A DNA stretch of 64,000 bases from Selaginella moellendorffii. Taxonomy: Eukaryota > Streptophyta > Lycopodiopsida > Selaginellales > Selaginellaceae. The notes under the pieces were generated by a model. That model worked only from the letters and a program-made list of their open reading frames with translations, was not told the origin of the DNA and made no database searches. The first letter of the stretch is position 1. Every line of letters begins with the position of its first letter. Both the position numbers and the translations under genes were made by a program. The stretch spans positions 1,291,960 to 1,355,959 of the forward strand of contig NW_003314262.1 in the NCBI RefSeq assembly GCF_000143415.4. The letters run 5' to 3'. Shown here piece after piece: positions 22,959 through 34,100 of this stretch.

Positions 22959-23852
22959 TCATTGATACAAGCTCGGATTCGTGTACCAACTAGACATTGT
23001 GAATGAAGGCGATGAATGAACTTGTTGCTTAGTAGCTGCCTTCAACTCGACCAAGAGCAGCGTTTGGTTGTCGTTCTTCGAAGACCCTAAGATCTTGTAG
23101 ACGACCTGCTTCAGTTGTTCATAGTCTCTGGCCTGCAACGCCTTCTGAATCTGTCCACAATGGTAATCGTCTATGCTGTTTTTATCCACTCCATCAGAAG
23201 CAAGAATAAGGAAGTGGCAGCCTTTGGAAATCTCAAAGTTGACAATGTCCGGAACGGCACTCACGGCTTGTTCTTCTCGACTCAGCTGTGGATTGCTCTT
23301 GAATGACCAGTCTCCAATGCTGCGGGTCACCATGAGCGAATCGACATCGTCTTCCTTGCCAGCCAAAGTTATGCGTCCCTTCGAGCCCTTCTCCACATAG
23401 CCACCCGCCTTGACGACCCTGTCTAGCTCCCCAGGACACTTGCAGTCATGCTCCTGGCTGATATCCATCACGTACCCATCCACAAACAAGCAGCAGTAAG
23501 AATCGCCAACATTGCCAAGAAAAACCTGGCCGTCATCGGTAACCAGAGCCACGGTCGCTGTACTCCCACAGCAGTCAGCACCTGGAGCCCGTGAATCTGC
23601 CTCCATGAATACCTGATGCAAGCTCCTTGCATAGTTGCCGTCCCGGAAAGCCTGATTGCAATCCAGAATGGTGCTCATGCTGCCGGCGCAGAAGCGTGCC
23701 ACTTGATCCCCGCCGTGTCCGTCATATACACCTATCAACGAGACGTTGCCCCCGGCGCATGCCGCTACAGAGTGAGCGTCCTCCATTGTGCTCCTGAATC
23801 CGTCGTCTTGGAAGCACAACACTCTGACGCGCCTGTCCTCCACAACCTCCAT
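22959..23852 (-). CDS. PP2C-type protein phosphatase
   Basis: The single-exon protein is 297 residues and carries the PP2C motifs in order. These are STMEDAH (about residue 21), the metal-binding GVYDGHGG (about 40), GSTATVAL, GNVGDSYC, VTRSIGDW, ASDGVDKNS and a final D-N-x-T motif (NDNQT). It removes phosphate from serine/threonine using two metal ions. It is short, with no extra N-terminal domain, and the loop after GDSYC is more cysteine-rich than in common plant PP2Cs. All metal-binding aspartates appear present. Expression as an intact gene is likely but unproven. Confidence 0.85.
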   Translation of the reverse strand: MEVVEDRRVRVLCFQDDGFRSTMEDAHSVAACAGGNVSLIGVYDGHGGDQVARFCAGSMSTILDCNQAFRDGNYARSLHQVFMEADSRAPGADCCGSTATVALVTDDGQVFLGNVGDSYCCLFVDGYVMDISQEHDCKCPGELDRVVKAGGYVEKGSKGRITLAGKEDDVDSLMVTRSIGDWSFKSNPQLSREEQAVSAVPDIVNFEISKGCHFLILASDGVDKNSIDDYHCGQIQKALQARDYEQLKQVVYKILGSSKNDNQTLLLVELKAATKQQVHSSPSFTMSSWYTNPSLYQ

Positions 23853-24435
23853 TCTGTCCTCTCGCCCTAATTCAGAGCCTTTTTACTCTGGTCTGGAGCC
23901 ATCGTTGGTAGCCAACATTGACCTAAACAGGTGTTATGGCGGTCACAAAAAACATGCTCACGTGGATTTCAATATAAAAGTTTTTCCGGTAATATATCTT
24001 TGTGCTTTGGATGTGGCAGATCCCAATATAAAAGTTTTTAATGTTTCCAGTAATATGCTAGCTGGATGAACTCGCCCAACAGATATTCAACCACATGGAT
24101 ACAGTCTTGCTGATTTCCTTGGGATTTTTGTTGTCCTCTTTGTTGTCTAGATCTTTGAACACAGATTCACTCCAACTGTTCCAGGGTTTGGAAGCAAGAT
24201 TCGAACCTAGTCATGCCTCCAGTTATTGATTAATTAGTCTATCATGTATTTAATTCTTCATCTTTTCTCTTGTGGACTGGGGTATTTAACTTAGTCTTGC
24301 ATCTGCTGATGCTGTTAGATATACTGTTATATGATTTTGTCCAGAAACACTTCCACTCATCCACAATGAGCCAAATGAGTATCTTCTTTGTCCCCATGAA
24401 ACTTTACCAAAATGTTGCTAGCTCCTTTCACCAAT
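23853..24435. other. Intergenic; short direct repeat and tRNA upstream flank
   Basis: AATATAAAAGTTTTT occurs at about 23970 and again at about 24026. The last 70 bases before the tRNA resemble the sequence upstream of the second tRNA-Ser gene (42691-42760 on the other strand). No gene is seen. Confidence 0.5.
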
Positions 24436-24517
24436 GTGAACGTGCCGGAGTGGTTATCGGGCATGACTCGAAATCATGTGGGCTCTGCCCGCGCAGGTTC
24501 GAATCCTGCCGTTCACG
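24436..24517 (+). tRNA. tRNA-Ser (anticodon CGA)
   Basis: The gene is 82 bases. The acceptor stem pairs GTGAACG with CGTTCAC. The anticodon loop CTCGAAA (anticodon at 24469-24471) sits on a CATGA/TCATG stem. A long variable arm typical of serine tRNA and the T-loop GGTTCGAATCC follow. A nearly identical gene is at 42609-42690 on the minus strand. Confidence 0.95.
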
Positions 24518-24629
24518 TTTCTTTCGCTTGACCACTATATATATAAGCATCCTTCCTTGAGAAGGAATGCTCTCCACAAAATTATTCCACAGAATCAAAA
24601 CATACAGTACAATTTAAAACAAATCATTT

Positions 24630-26516
24630 TCACTCATACTCGATCTTGAAGCCTTTAAACTTGATAGGGTCCAGCCTCCCAACGCCCCTGGGCACCAGCG
24701 TCACGACAATATTCCTGGCATCTTTTATGCCCAGCTGGTCCAGCGTGTCGGATATTCCCAGCCGCAGGTCCGTGGTCCTCATGTGACCAGGCCCGCCGCG
24801 GCGGTCCCCAAAGTGCGGCACGTTGACGAACGTCCCAGCATATTCCGCTACGTTACACGACGTGTTCTCGTCCGCGCCCGGCAGGTTGATGTACACGTCG
24901 AATTTGGTCGCCCTATCGCAGTCGATCTCCACGCCCTGGATCACTAGAACTTCTTCCTCCTCGTCGTCCTCCTCCTCTTCCTTCTTGCCGATCCTCAGCT
25001 TCTCCTTGATCTTGGCGAGGTCCTCCTTGATCGGGCGCTTCACCTTGGATTTGAAGACGTCCTCGAGTTTCTTGACCCTGCCCTCCGTCGCCTCGCCGAA
25101 TTCCTCGATGCCGTCGTCGTCGTCGTCGCCAGCGGCAGCGGCCACGGCAGGAGAATCCACCGCGGCATTGGAGACGAGATTTCTCGCCCCGGCGACGATC
25201 GTCGGCCTGGCACTCGCCCAGGCATTGCCGGTGTCCTGGTAAGAATACCCTAGCTGCTCGGTCGTGAGCGCATCGCGGACTCTCACGCGGACGAGCCGCG
25301 AATTCTCATCGTAGAAGAGGAATTTCGCGTCGAGCCAATCGGTGTCGGTGGGGTCTCTCCTCCTCCCGCCGGGCAGCGTCTTCCACACGACCCAGAGCCG
25401 ATCGATGTTTCCATGGTGCGCGAAGAAGATCGGATCCCTGGCGGCGGAGTAGAGCGTCCCCATGTCCTCGCGATTGGGCGCCGCGGCGCTGCCAGTCCAG
25501 ACGTGCACAGTGCCATGGGGGGCGTTTTCTATGGTTCCTCCGCCAGGGGCATTGGCGTCGCCAGCGCGGTAGGCCTGCCCGAAGAACAAGCTCGGGGTCC
25601 TGGAGCCACTCACGATCTGCTGGAACATCAGGGCATTGTTCTCGGCGCGCTGGGTGGAATCCGGTGGGATCGGCCCACTGTCCTGGCCGGAGTAGTTCAG
25701 ATCCACGAGCCGGGGAGGGAGATGCTGCTGGTTGCGCAGTGAATCGATCAGGGGCGCTTGATTGAGGTAGGCGGAGGGGATCACATTCGCGAGCGGCGAT
25801 CCGGCGGCCTGGTTGTCCCAATTCCAGAATGGAAGCGCGAAGGTGTCATCGCCCAGGAGCTTGCCCAGAATCCTCTCGTGGAAGTAGAGGTACCAGCGAT
25901 GCCAGGGGAGGAAGAGCCACGAATCGTGGATCTGGAGCTCGCTCCGGCTGTTGGCCTGGCGGAAGGAATCGTTGCAGTAGGCGCAGTGGACGTTGGCCTG
26001 CTGGGAGAAGCGGCGGGGATCGCTGGCCGGGAGAGCGCGCATGAGCTGATAGGCGCGGTTGTAGCGGGCGATCTCGTCCGGGCGGAGGAGATGGGCGGGG
26101 CGGCGGAGGCGCTGCGGAAGGCGGGTGTTGTACTGGAAGTCGACGATCGGGCTGGAGTTTGGCGGCGGGCAGCAATTCACTGGCGTCGCGCCGGGGGGGA
26201 GCTCTGCTGGCGAGCACGACGAGATGCTGCCGAGCTCCACCGGATTGGCGAGCGCGCCTGCTGCAGGGAGTGTGGCGGCTGCCCCTCCGCCGATTGATCC
26301 CAGGACGAACTCGCGGCGATTGACGTCGCTGGTTCTTCCGGATCTCCTCGCGTGTTCTTCTCCTTCGTGGACGCATTTGATCGTCGTCGTGCACAGCCTC
26401 TTCCCCGATCGGCCACCGAACTGGATCCGAGCTCGCCCAAGGCGGAGATCAGTGCGAGGATCCCGGTCGAGCGCACTGAGCAGTGAATTGGAGCTCGAAT
26501 TGGTGGCGGCCGCCAT
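24630..26516 (-). CDS. PPO: Polyphenol oxidase (catechol oxidase), plastid-targeted
   Basis: The single-exon protein is 628 residues. The N-terminal about 90 residues look like a plastid transit peptide followed by a twin-arginine thylakoid signal (RREFVLGSIGG near 68). The CuA site has H177, C181 (thioether partner), H197 and H206. The CuB site has H334, H338 and H368 (HHGNIDRLW). The DWL and KFDV domains follow, with a highly acidic run near residues 505-520. It oxidises o-diphenols to quinones. A dead fragment lies at 22506-22770. All copper ligands are present, so it is probably active. Confidence 0.92.
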   Translation of the reverse strand: MAAATNSSSNSLLSALDRDPRTDLRLGRARIQFGGRSGKRLCTTTIKCVHEGEEHARRSGRTSDVNRREFVLGSIGGGAAATLPAAGALANPVELGSISSCSPAELPPGATPVNCCPPPNSSPIVDFQYNTRLPQRLRRPAHLLRPDEIARYNRAYQLMRALPASDPRRFSQQANVHCAYCNDSFRQANSRSELQIHDSWLFLPWHRWYLYFHERILGKLLGDDTFALPFWNWDNQAAGSPLANVIPSAYLNQAPLIDSLRNQQHLPPRLVDLNYSGQDSGPIPPDSTQRAENNALMFQQIVSGSRTPSLFFGQAYRAGDANAPGGGTIENAPHGTVHVWTGSAAAPNREDMGTLYSAARDPIFFAHHGNIDRLWVVWKTLPGGRRRDPTDTDWLDAKFLFYDENSRLVRVRVRDALTTEQLGYSYQDTGNAWASARPTIVAGARNLVSNAAVDSPAVAAAAGDDDDDGIEEFGEATEGRVKKLEDVFKSKVKRPIKEDLAKIKEKLRIGKKEEEEDDEEEEVLVIQGVEIDCDRATKFDVYINLPGADENTSCNVAEYAGTFVNVPHFGDRRGGPGHMRTTDLRLGISDTLDQLGIKDARNIVVTLVPRGVGRLDPIKFKGFKIEYE

Positions 26517-27263
26517 GGATTCTACTGTTCTATTTTACTACTACCACTACTTTTGAGAGGGCGAGGAAAAGGGGAAAATGATGAGGGCTCCAATTGTTCC
26601 AATCCTCGAAATGTATAGTCGATGATCGTACGGACTCGCTCCAAAAGTCGTACGAGTTGTCAGCAAAGTCATGCTTGATCACGATCGATTTCACGCTACT
26701 CCAAGTTTTTTTACCAGCCTCTCCTCCCGATCATCCTTCCAGATTTGAGCTCTTTTCTTACTGGAGCGCCAGTCAAAACGCACGAGCACAGCCGCAAACG
26801 CGTAGACGTAAAGTGGCAGTATATCTGCCACGTTATGTGTCTATATGTTATTTTGATAGTCTCGTGGTGTCCAATTGGAAGCATGAGACCGATGGATGCA
26901 AAAATGCAAGTTGGATGATCGTTTTCGCCACTGTGGCACGTCGCCATAGCGCTCACTGGCCCGGTCTTATCTTCCTCGGCGGTTTGATGTCTCTGGCCTC
27001 CATGGCATGTGTGACATGTATTGCGAGGGATGAGGTTGTTTCCTTGTTTGCAAGAACTATGTCGTCTCAGTCAATAAAGATACAATGGAAAGAATAAGGT
27101 ATAGAGTTTGAAAACATAGGGAAACAACTAAGAAAGAAAGCTTCTACTATACCTATTTTTTGTACGACTGAAAAATTACATTATCCAAGCCTTTTATGAG
27201 AATCCCTTTTATGGGAAAAATAAGGAGCTGTTATAGGGCTCCTCCCCTAAAGTTAGGGCAAGG
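26517..27263. other. Intergenic, nothing recognised
   Basis: This is 5' sequence of two divergently oriented genes (PPO and the ASG1-like gene). A 167-codon plus-strand ORF (26594-27097) lacks any recognised domain and looks like chance. Confidence 0.45.
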
Positions 27264-28719
27264 ATGGCAGAGAAAAGTCCGTTACCATTAGGGCTCACGC
27301 TCCGGAAGACTCCATCGCTGCTGGATCTTGTGTCGCGTTTGATCTCTCCAACGGTTGCTAGGGCTCCGGTTCCTGACAAGGTGAAAGCTTCCAACATCGC
27401 TGCTGTTTCAATCGAGATTGGGAGCTGGAAGGTAATGGCTTTTTGTGCTCTTAGAAAACTTTGAGGGATTTCTCATGAGAGTTGTGATCAGCGTAGTGCC
27501 GCAAATGAGGGAGAAATCGTCGCAAAGTTCTACTATGCAAAACGAAGGTTGATATGGGAAATTCTGGAGAGGGGGCTCATGAACAAGATGGAAATCCAAT
27601 GGGGCGATGTCATAGGGTTGCATGCAAGTTTGTCAGAAGGAACGTTGATCATAGAGGTACCTCCCAATTCATATCAATTTCTCTATCCTTCCTTTTGCCC
27701 TTTTGCCCGTTTCTCATAGATATTTCCTTTAAAAGGTTTCCAAGCCCCCGGTGTTTTACACGGAGCACGATCCACAACCTCGGAAGCACACCGTATGGCA
27801 TCCTGCAGAAGATTTTACGGGTGGCCAAGCAAGTGTTTGTAGGTTGGTCCTTTGTTTTTCCACCAAGTTTTGTGTCATATTAATCGAGCTGGCTCGTTTC
27901 TTTGCAGAGAGCACACTTTGCGATTCGCTTGTGGTGTCCTCAACAAGCACTTTGAGAGGCTTATGAAATATGATGAGCGATTGCGGAGCATTTCGACATT
28001 GCAAACCTTGAATCCCGACCAAGCTACTGATCACCAGCAAATGCCATTAGCTCTTCAAGAACAATCCCGGCCGTTAGTGCAACCCCAGCATCATCAATTG
28101 CAACATTATCATCAACAGCAACAGTGCCAGACCTTGCTACAGCAACAGCAGCAACTAGATCACCAAGCAAGCTGGCCAACTTATGCCCCACTTTTCTCTC
28201 CAGTCTCAGGTTCAGTTTTCCGATTCTCATGATGTTTCTCCTGACCAGAGCCTCGCTTTCGCAGTGATGAATCTGCCATGCATCGACGAGAATCAAGCCA
28301 TGGCAATGGTGGACAACAGAACGATGATGAACAGCGGTGCAAGCTGCTGGTCAGACTACGATTTCGCCGCATCCGCCACTGCGCTCTCAGATTTCCTGGT
28401 CGAAGATCACGTCGCGGGCACGAGCCGGCAGAGCTCAAACCCACAGGTCCACCAAAGCCCAACCAAGGCGTGGCTGGGCGAAGCCGATCTTGAGAGCTTC
28501 ATGATGCGCCCAACAGATCAAGATCACTTCCTGCCGGACCAAAATCAGACATATAGTCCGGTGACAACACAAGCAGCAGCAGCGGTGGAAGCAAATTTTC
28601 CACACCCGCAGATGCCGCCCGAGGAAGTTAGTGTGATTTCAAGAAAGTTTTCTGCAGGGGATTTGCTGGTCAACCTCCCGAGAGTTGCGTCGCTCCCCGA
28701 GTTCTTCAACGTCTTGTAG
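27264..28719 (+). CDS. ASG1-like plant-specific protein, with an apparent frameshift
   Basis: Four exons are recognisable: 27264-27431 (KASNIAAVSIEIGSWK), about 27508-27657 (KFYYAKRRLIWEILE-type segment), about 27740-27843 (PQPRKHTVWHPAEDF), then 27908 onward. This order matches the Arabidopsis ALTERED SEED GERMINATION 1 family, recalled rather than searched. After a glutamine/histidine-rich stretch (28075-28170) the frame must shift by one base near 28170-28232. The downstream frame then runs to 28719 and ends in a conserved-looking FSAGDLLVNLPRVASLPEFF. No intron of suitable length fits the shift. So either the gene is damaged or the sequence has a one-base error. Confidence 0.6.
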
Positions 28720-29339
28720 CAGTCAAAGAGAGGGTCAACGAATAAGTGGCCGATTTTTTATCGTTTAACATTACATTTAAATAATACAGTACATTTAACA
28801 TCTGACAAGTTTGAAAGAACGCCAGAAGACCCATCAGTCCATGGTCAATATAGTCAATGTAGTAGAAGACCATAGGCAATCTACTGAAGAAGTCAATGCT
28901 TAATTGACTGACCATTGATTAGTCAACTAGGGCTGGCTCTTCCGAGTGTATGGCATTTGCCGCCACCTTTCCTCTCTCCTGGGCATTAACTGCACCACAT
29001 CGACTCAATAAATGCCGGGACAGGCAGACAGCGCAGCGCAGCTTGCTTAAACACACACACACACAAAGAGAGAGAGAGAGAGAGAGAGCGAGGGAGGTAG
29101 GGCTCTCTCGTTTCACACAAGAAAAGCGAGCTTTTCTTCAAGCTTTGTTCTTCCCAGCTATGGTGGCGATGGCGCAACAAGCCCTGAGGAAGGCGATGGA
29201 TCGATAGCGGCGCCGGCGAATGGCGCGAGGGGGATGTAGATGTGATGGAATAGGAACGCCGCTAGATTTCTAGCTAGAACAGGGAAAGGGATCGAGATAT
29301 TTCGGACAGGATTGCTGGAAATATCTATCGATCGGTAGG
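28720..29339. other. Intergenic with CA/GA microsatellite
   Basis: This stretch lies between the ASG1-like gene and the lipid-transfer gene. An (AC)n run meets an (AG)n run at about 29050-29090. No gene is seen; it may contain the 5' leader of the next gene. Confidence 0.5.
29050..29092 (+). repeat. (AC)n(AG)n compound microsatellite
   Basis: A CA-dinucleotide run passes directly into a GA-dinucleotide run upstream of the lipid-transfer protein gene. Confidence 0.9.
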
Positions 29340-30003
29340 ATGAATCGTCGCGCGGCGGTGGCAGTGGCAGCGATCTTGTGCTGCTCGATCTTGCTGCTGC
29401 GCGCGTCGGCGAGCCTGCCGCCAGGGACCGAGTGTATCCCAATCTTGACGGAGCTGGAGCCGTGCTTGCCCTTTGTCCAGTACTCCGGGGAGAAGCCCAC
29501 GGCGGTGTGCTGCTCGGTGCTGCGCGACGTCCACAACAAGAGCGCGCCTTGCCTGTGTCGATTGATCGCCAGTGAGAAGAACCAGCCGCCCACGCCCGGG
29601 ATCAATCTTACCCTCGCCTTCTTGCTGCCGGATGCGTGCCACTTGAAGGTCAATCCGGATCGATGCCCTGGTAGATTTTCCTTCCTTGCCCTCTCCTCGA
29701 TCTTCTTCTTGGATTGGATCGTTTCTTGGTCTCGATTTCCTCTCGAAATATCACTGATTCGATCAATGCAGCTCTCTTGCGCGGAGATCCTTCCTGGTCG
29801 ACGCAGCCGGAGGGAGGTGAGTGGAAAGAATCCTCTCCAGCGTTTAATCCCGTGTTCTTCGCGCAGGGTCCAACAGCGGCACCGCCGACTTGAGCGCTCC
29901 AGTGATCGATCTCAGCAGCTCGGCGGCGGCGGCGTGGCAGCGGCGGCAGCGGTGGTGGAGCTCGGGAGTCGCGGCGGCGGCGTTCGTCGTGCTTCGTGTC
30001 TAG
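29340..30003 (+). CDS. GPI-anchored non-specific lipid-transfer protein
   Basis: Three exons are supported: 29340-29670, 29772-29816 and 29867-30003. The protein has an N-terminal signal peptide (about 25 residues). It then has an eight-cysteine nsLTP/2S-albumin fold: C, C, CC, CLC, C, C from TECIPIL to NPDRCP. A serine/alanine-rich spacer and a hydrophobic C-terminal tail (VAAAAFVVLRV) suggest a GPI anchor. Such LTPGs sit on the outer face of the plasma membrane and help export wax and cutin lipids. All eight cysteines are seen. Confidence 0.8.
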
Positions 30004-30234
30004 GACATAGATTGGATTGGCGAAAGAGAGCATAGATTTGGTCCAGGGCTTTTGGGATGTGTGCTTTGGAGCTTTGAAGAAATCTTTCCCCCTCTTTTTT
30101 TTCCTTGCCTTGTACCATATTAGGGTTTTCCAAGCGCGAAATGCGATCGATCGGCAGCGATCGCGATCGCGCTCGCCGGGGCCGACGCGGATCCATAGCG
30201 GTATGCCGCGGTGGGAATTCCACTCCCAGCGCCA

Positions 30235-31078
30235 ATGCACAAGCTGGTGATCCAGGCGCTGGATTCCGGGCGCCGGGGCGTCGAATCGCTGGCGCGCAGC
30301 CTCTCCTGGCCTGGAAATCTCGATGAGGAGGAGGAAGAATCACCGCACAAGAAGCGCTTTCTTGGAATGTGGATCAAGAACAGCATCGTCAAGCGTAGTA
30401 GTAGCAGTTTAGAGAATTCTCCTTCTTTTCCCGACGATCGACCGCCCTGGGTGAGGCGACCGTCATCAGCATCCCTGGCACTGGCGGATGAGGTTGCCGA
30501 GAAGTCCCTGGTTGGATCTTCGGGATTTATGAGACCTCTGGATCCAATGTGGGTGCTGAGCTCTGGATTTGGGCCGAGATGGGGGAGGCACCACAATGGC
30601 GTCGATCTCGCGGCTCCAATTGGAGAGCCAGTGCTCGCTGCCGATTCCGGGGAAGTAACTTATGCTGGATGGGAGCCTGGTGGCTAGAGGTATGGAAAAA
30701 ATTCTTCTTTGTTCTTCCTGTTCTTGGGGTGGAAAAACTTTAGCCTTGTTGCGAATTCTTTCCTTTCTTGCTCGTTTTCCTTGTTCTTGAGGATGGAAAA
30801 ACGCTCTTTTTGTCCTTCCATTGCGAATTCTTCTTTCTTGTTTCATTGTTTACCTGCATTGGTCTCTCGTTTCATTCTAACTGGTATTCTTTTCTGTAGA
30901 TTACGCACAGAGATGGATGGAAAACTTTGTACGCGCATAATAGCGAGATATTTACATGGGAGGGACGGCAAGTGATGAGAGGAGAATGCATCGCGTCGGT
31001 TGGAGAGACCACTTGCACTGGGAGATCCGGGACAAGTTTGGCCATCCCGTGGATCCCTCCAAATACGTTAACTTGTGA
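30235..31078 (+). pseudogene. M23 (lysostaphin-type) peptidase gene, apparently disrupted
   Basis: The 5' part encodes an arginine- and serine-rich N-terminus, then the M23 core. The first zinc motif, HNGVD, is at about 30591-30605, followed by EPVLAADSGEVTYAGW. The frame hits a TAG right after the AGWEPGG turn (30686). After an intron-like stretch, the second half (ITHRDGWKTLYAHNSEI, about 30899 on) continues. It needs one more frame change just before the second zinc motif, HLHWEIRDKFGHP (about 31013-31050), and ends at 31078. Zinc ligands survive but a GRSTGP-like loop is missing. M23 enzymes cut peptidoglycan cross-links. In a plant this would be of bacterial or plastid origin. Confidence 0.65.
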
Positions 31079-31131
31079 GTCTCGTCCACGATCTCTTCTC
31101 TTTCGTTTCTTCTTTTCTACTTCGAGCTACT

Positions 31132-34100
31132 TCACATTAGTCCAAAGCCTTCGGCGTTATTAATTGCTGTTAACAATCGCTCTTGGAGCTACAGGAAAGA
31201 AAAAAGACACAGAATTGATGAGAAGTTTTGGTGTCATACGAGCGAACGAACCTTTTCTTTAGTTTTGTATTCCGGAAGCAATAGGTGATTGAAGCACGTA
31301 TGCGCGGTTGGAAGCCTCTCACAATCAGGTCCTGGAAATGAGAAAAGAAAAGTTTAAAACTGTGTGTTCCGGAAGGAAAAGCTTTTAGCTATAAACTACA
31401 CCGTTTCGCGAGATGACGAACTGGAGATTCGAGAGGCCCTTGATGGGGGCACGATCGCTGCCAGTTGTGAAGAACAAAAGTTTTCTTTTTTGCTCCTCGG
31501 TGAAAGAATGGACAACCTGTAGATGGCGAATGATTTATTAACTGCGAAGGATGCGTTAAAACTTGTTATTACCTCCCAAAATTCCCGTATAATACGAGAC
31601 TCTTTCGTGTAGCCGTCGTCATACATGGCAACCTTCTCCCTGGAGTGAATCACACTTGAAAGAAGAACAAGAAGAAAAACAAGGGAAGCTTACAATGCCT
31701 CAAAATCAAGCCCGGGGCTGCCGCAAATTAGCTGCTCCAGCTCCACTGGCTGAAAGAGCTGAAAAAAACAAGATGAGATTGTTTAGCAGCTAAACGATCG
31801 AAGCTTTCAAACTTACATCAAGAACTCGCCCCTTGCATAGCCGACGAAATCCTTGAGAGAAGCATTCAAACTGCCTCGCGATGGATTTTCCAAGGTAGTA
31901 CTGCATCAAGAGAAGGTTTTTTACGCACAGAAATTGTGTTTAAGAGAATACACACTCACCTCAACACACAGCTTTACGTACTCGTCCCTGTTTTGCAAGT
32001 TAAGATCAATGTTCTCACCGCCTTCTTTCAGGTTCACCGTGGCTGTCCGCCCAAACATATCTATTTCCGAGATTTGGAACGTTCGTGAATACGTTTCCTG
32101 GAAACTCGATAAAATTTTAAGACACAAACAACGGTTTCTCGTCGCCTGCTTACCTCAACATCACCCGTGAATCTCAACAGATGCTCCAAACCCTTGCCAA
32201 GGTCAGGCTTCACCTGCAAAAACATGGTCTTTAGAGCTTTCCGAGGCCTGAGCTGCCAAACCTGACCCAAGTCGTCCAGAGCTAATGGTTTCCCCAGTAG
32301 TTTTTTGTACACTACGGTCGGGAAGTGTAGATCCAGGATATGACCATTGTAAATGGCCAGTCCCAGAAGAATTCCAACCAATTCAAACTCCGTGTCGAAG
32401 TTTAGTTCGGACGGTGTTGCATTGAACCAGAAACATCGGGCTTCATCGCTGTACGAGAACATTCCATACTGCAGGTATTACAGAAGTTAGGACAAACTAA
32501 AACGGGCCATAAATACCTGTGGATTGAAAAGCTCGCGAACAAGAAGCTGGAAAAACTCTTTTTGTACCCCACCTTCGTCAATTCCCTCCTCCCCCACAAA
32601 CACAACCTGCAAAGGACGGCTTTAAAAAAAACAGGACCAGCTTGAAAGACTTGTGTCACCTTCAAAGGCTTTTTCAAATCACCTAACTGTTCTTGGATCT
32701 GTCAGAAGAAAACACGTATGGAAAGAATTGAAAAATCAGGACACCAAAGATCAAATCAAATTGCTACCTGCACAATTGTGTCCCGAACTAGAAAATCTCG
32801 CCTGACTCTCAGTATTAAATAGGGGCATGTCATGCCAATAAAAACCGAGCGAAGAATCGCATCCTCAAACTCCTCCGTCATCTGAAATATCGAGTCCATC
32901 TGAAGAATTTTACTCTTGCTAGACGGGTCGAAAACAAACGGATACTGGCAAAATGAGAACTGCTGCCTGCGTACAAGACCACTCTATCAGTAGCTACAGT
33001 TGATTGAAACTATACAAACCTTGTTGGATCAACCCAGCGACTAAAATCGTCCTTGAGATTGAAGTCGTCGTTGTTTACAGCATCATTGTAGAAAGCCGAG
33101 TGGCCAATCCGGAGCGAAGATTCATTGACAGAGTCTTTTGTAATGTAAGTAGTCAAGGTAAAAGAAAAGCCAACCACGAAAATGTGCAAGGATACAGATG
33201 AATCCCAGAATTTCTACACCCGAGACGACCATTGTGTTTACTTGTTGAAACTCGTAAAGTTGTATGGTGATAAACTGCTGAATGACAACTACAAGCCGCT
33301 CTAATTGCTTTCCATCGTATCTGTGTGGAGAAACAACGTCAACGAAGGAATGAAAAGGAAAAGAACACATTACTCTTTCAAAGCTGAGAACAAACTGGCC
33401 CTGAAGCTCTGCGGTGCGTCCAAGACCAATCGCCACAGTCTCGAGAGAGTACCGTAGTAATCAGGCTCCATGAAAAGCCTATTCTGATAACACAAAGCCT
33501 CATAAGTCATCACGCGAGAGACGTGACTGGAGTGAGTACCTCAAGCATGATAATAACAGCACGCAAAGATCCCGATGGCCAACTTCCATCTTTGAGAGAG
33601 CGAAGCAACGAAGCCAGCAATTGCTCGTTAGCTTCCATGATCGCGAGATTGACTTCCGGGGCTTCCTGGAAGATAAAAAAGTTTGAAGTCTCGAAAGCTG
33701 CGAGGCGATTGACAAAGTGTACCAGCCTTAGCGCCGAAACGTAGAAGTCCTCGAGAAGCGATAGCTCCATTCCAGCCACTGTGGTCACAGCCAAGAAAAA
33801 AGAAGATGAAAAAACAAGAGGAAGCGTAGAAAAAAGATGGAAGGATCCTTCACCTAAGGAGCTACTAGAATCACTGTTTGGAGGAGTTTTCGAGAGGAAG
33901 CAAGTACTAACAACATCCACGGACGAGAACGCGAACTTGATCGTCTCGATGAGCTCCCGGTACTGCCTCGTCTCTCCGGCCTTTGCGATCGCATCCAGCA
34001 GAGACGCTGGATCCAGAGGAGGATCCACTGTGTGTCAGAAGGAATTTTTTTTTCAAGGATTTCAGATAGTGGAGGAGCGACTGGTTACCATTGCCATACG

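Noticed and set aside
24630-26516. Several long plus-strand ORFs antisense to the polyphenol oxidase (for example 25758-26297)
   Set aside because: They mirror a GC-rich coding strand, carry no domain and overlap a well supported gene.
26594-27097. 167-codon plus-strand ORF
   Set aside because: No domain, no paralogue in the window and no supporting splice or start context.
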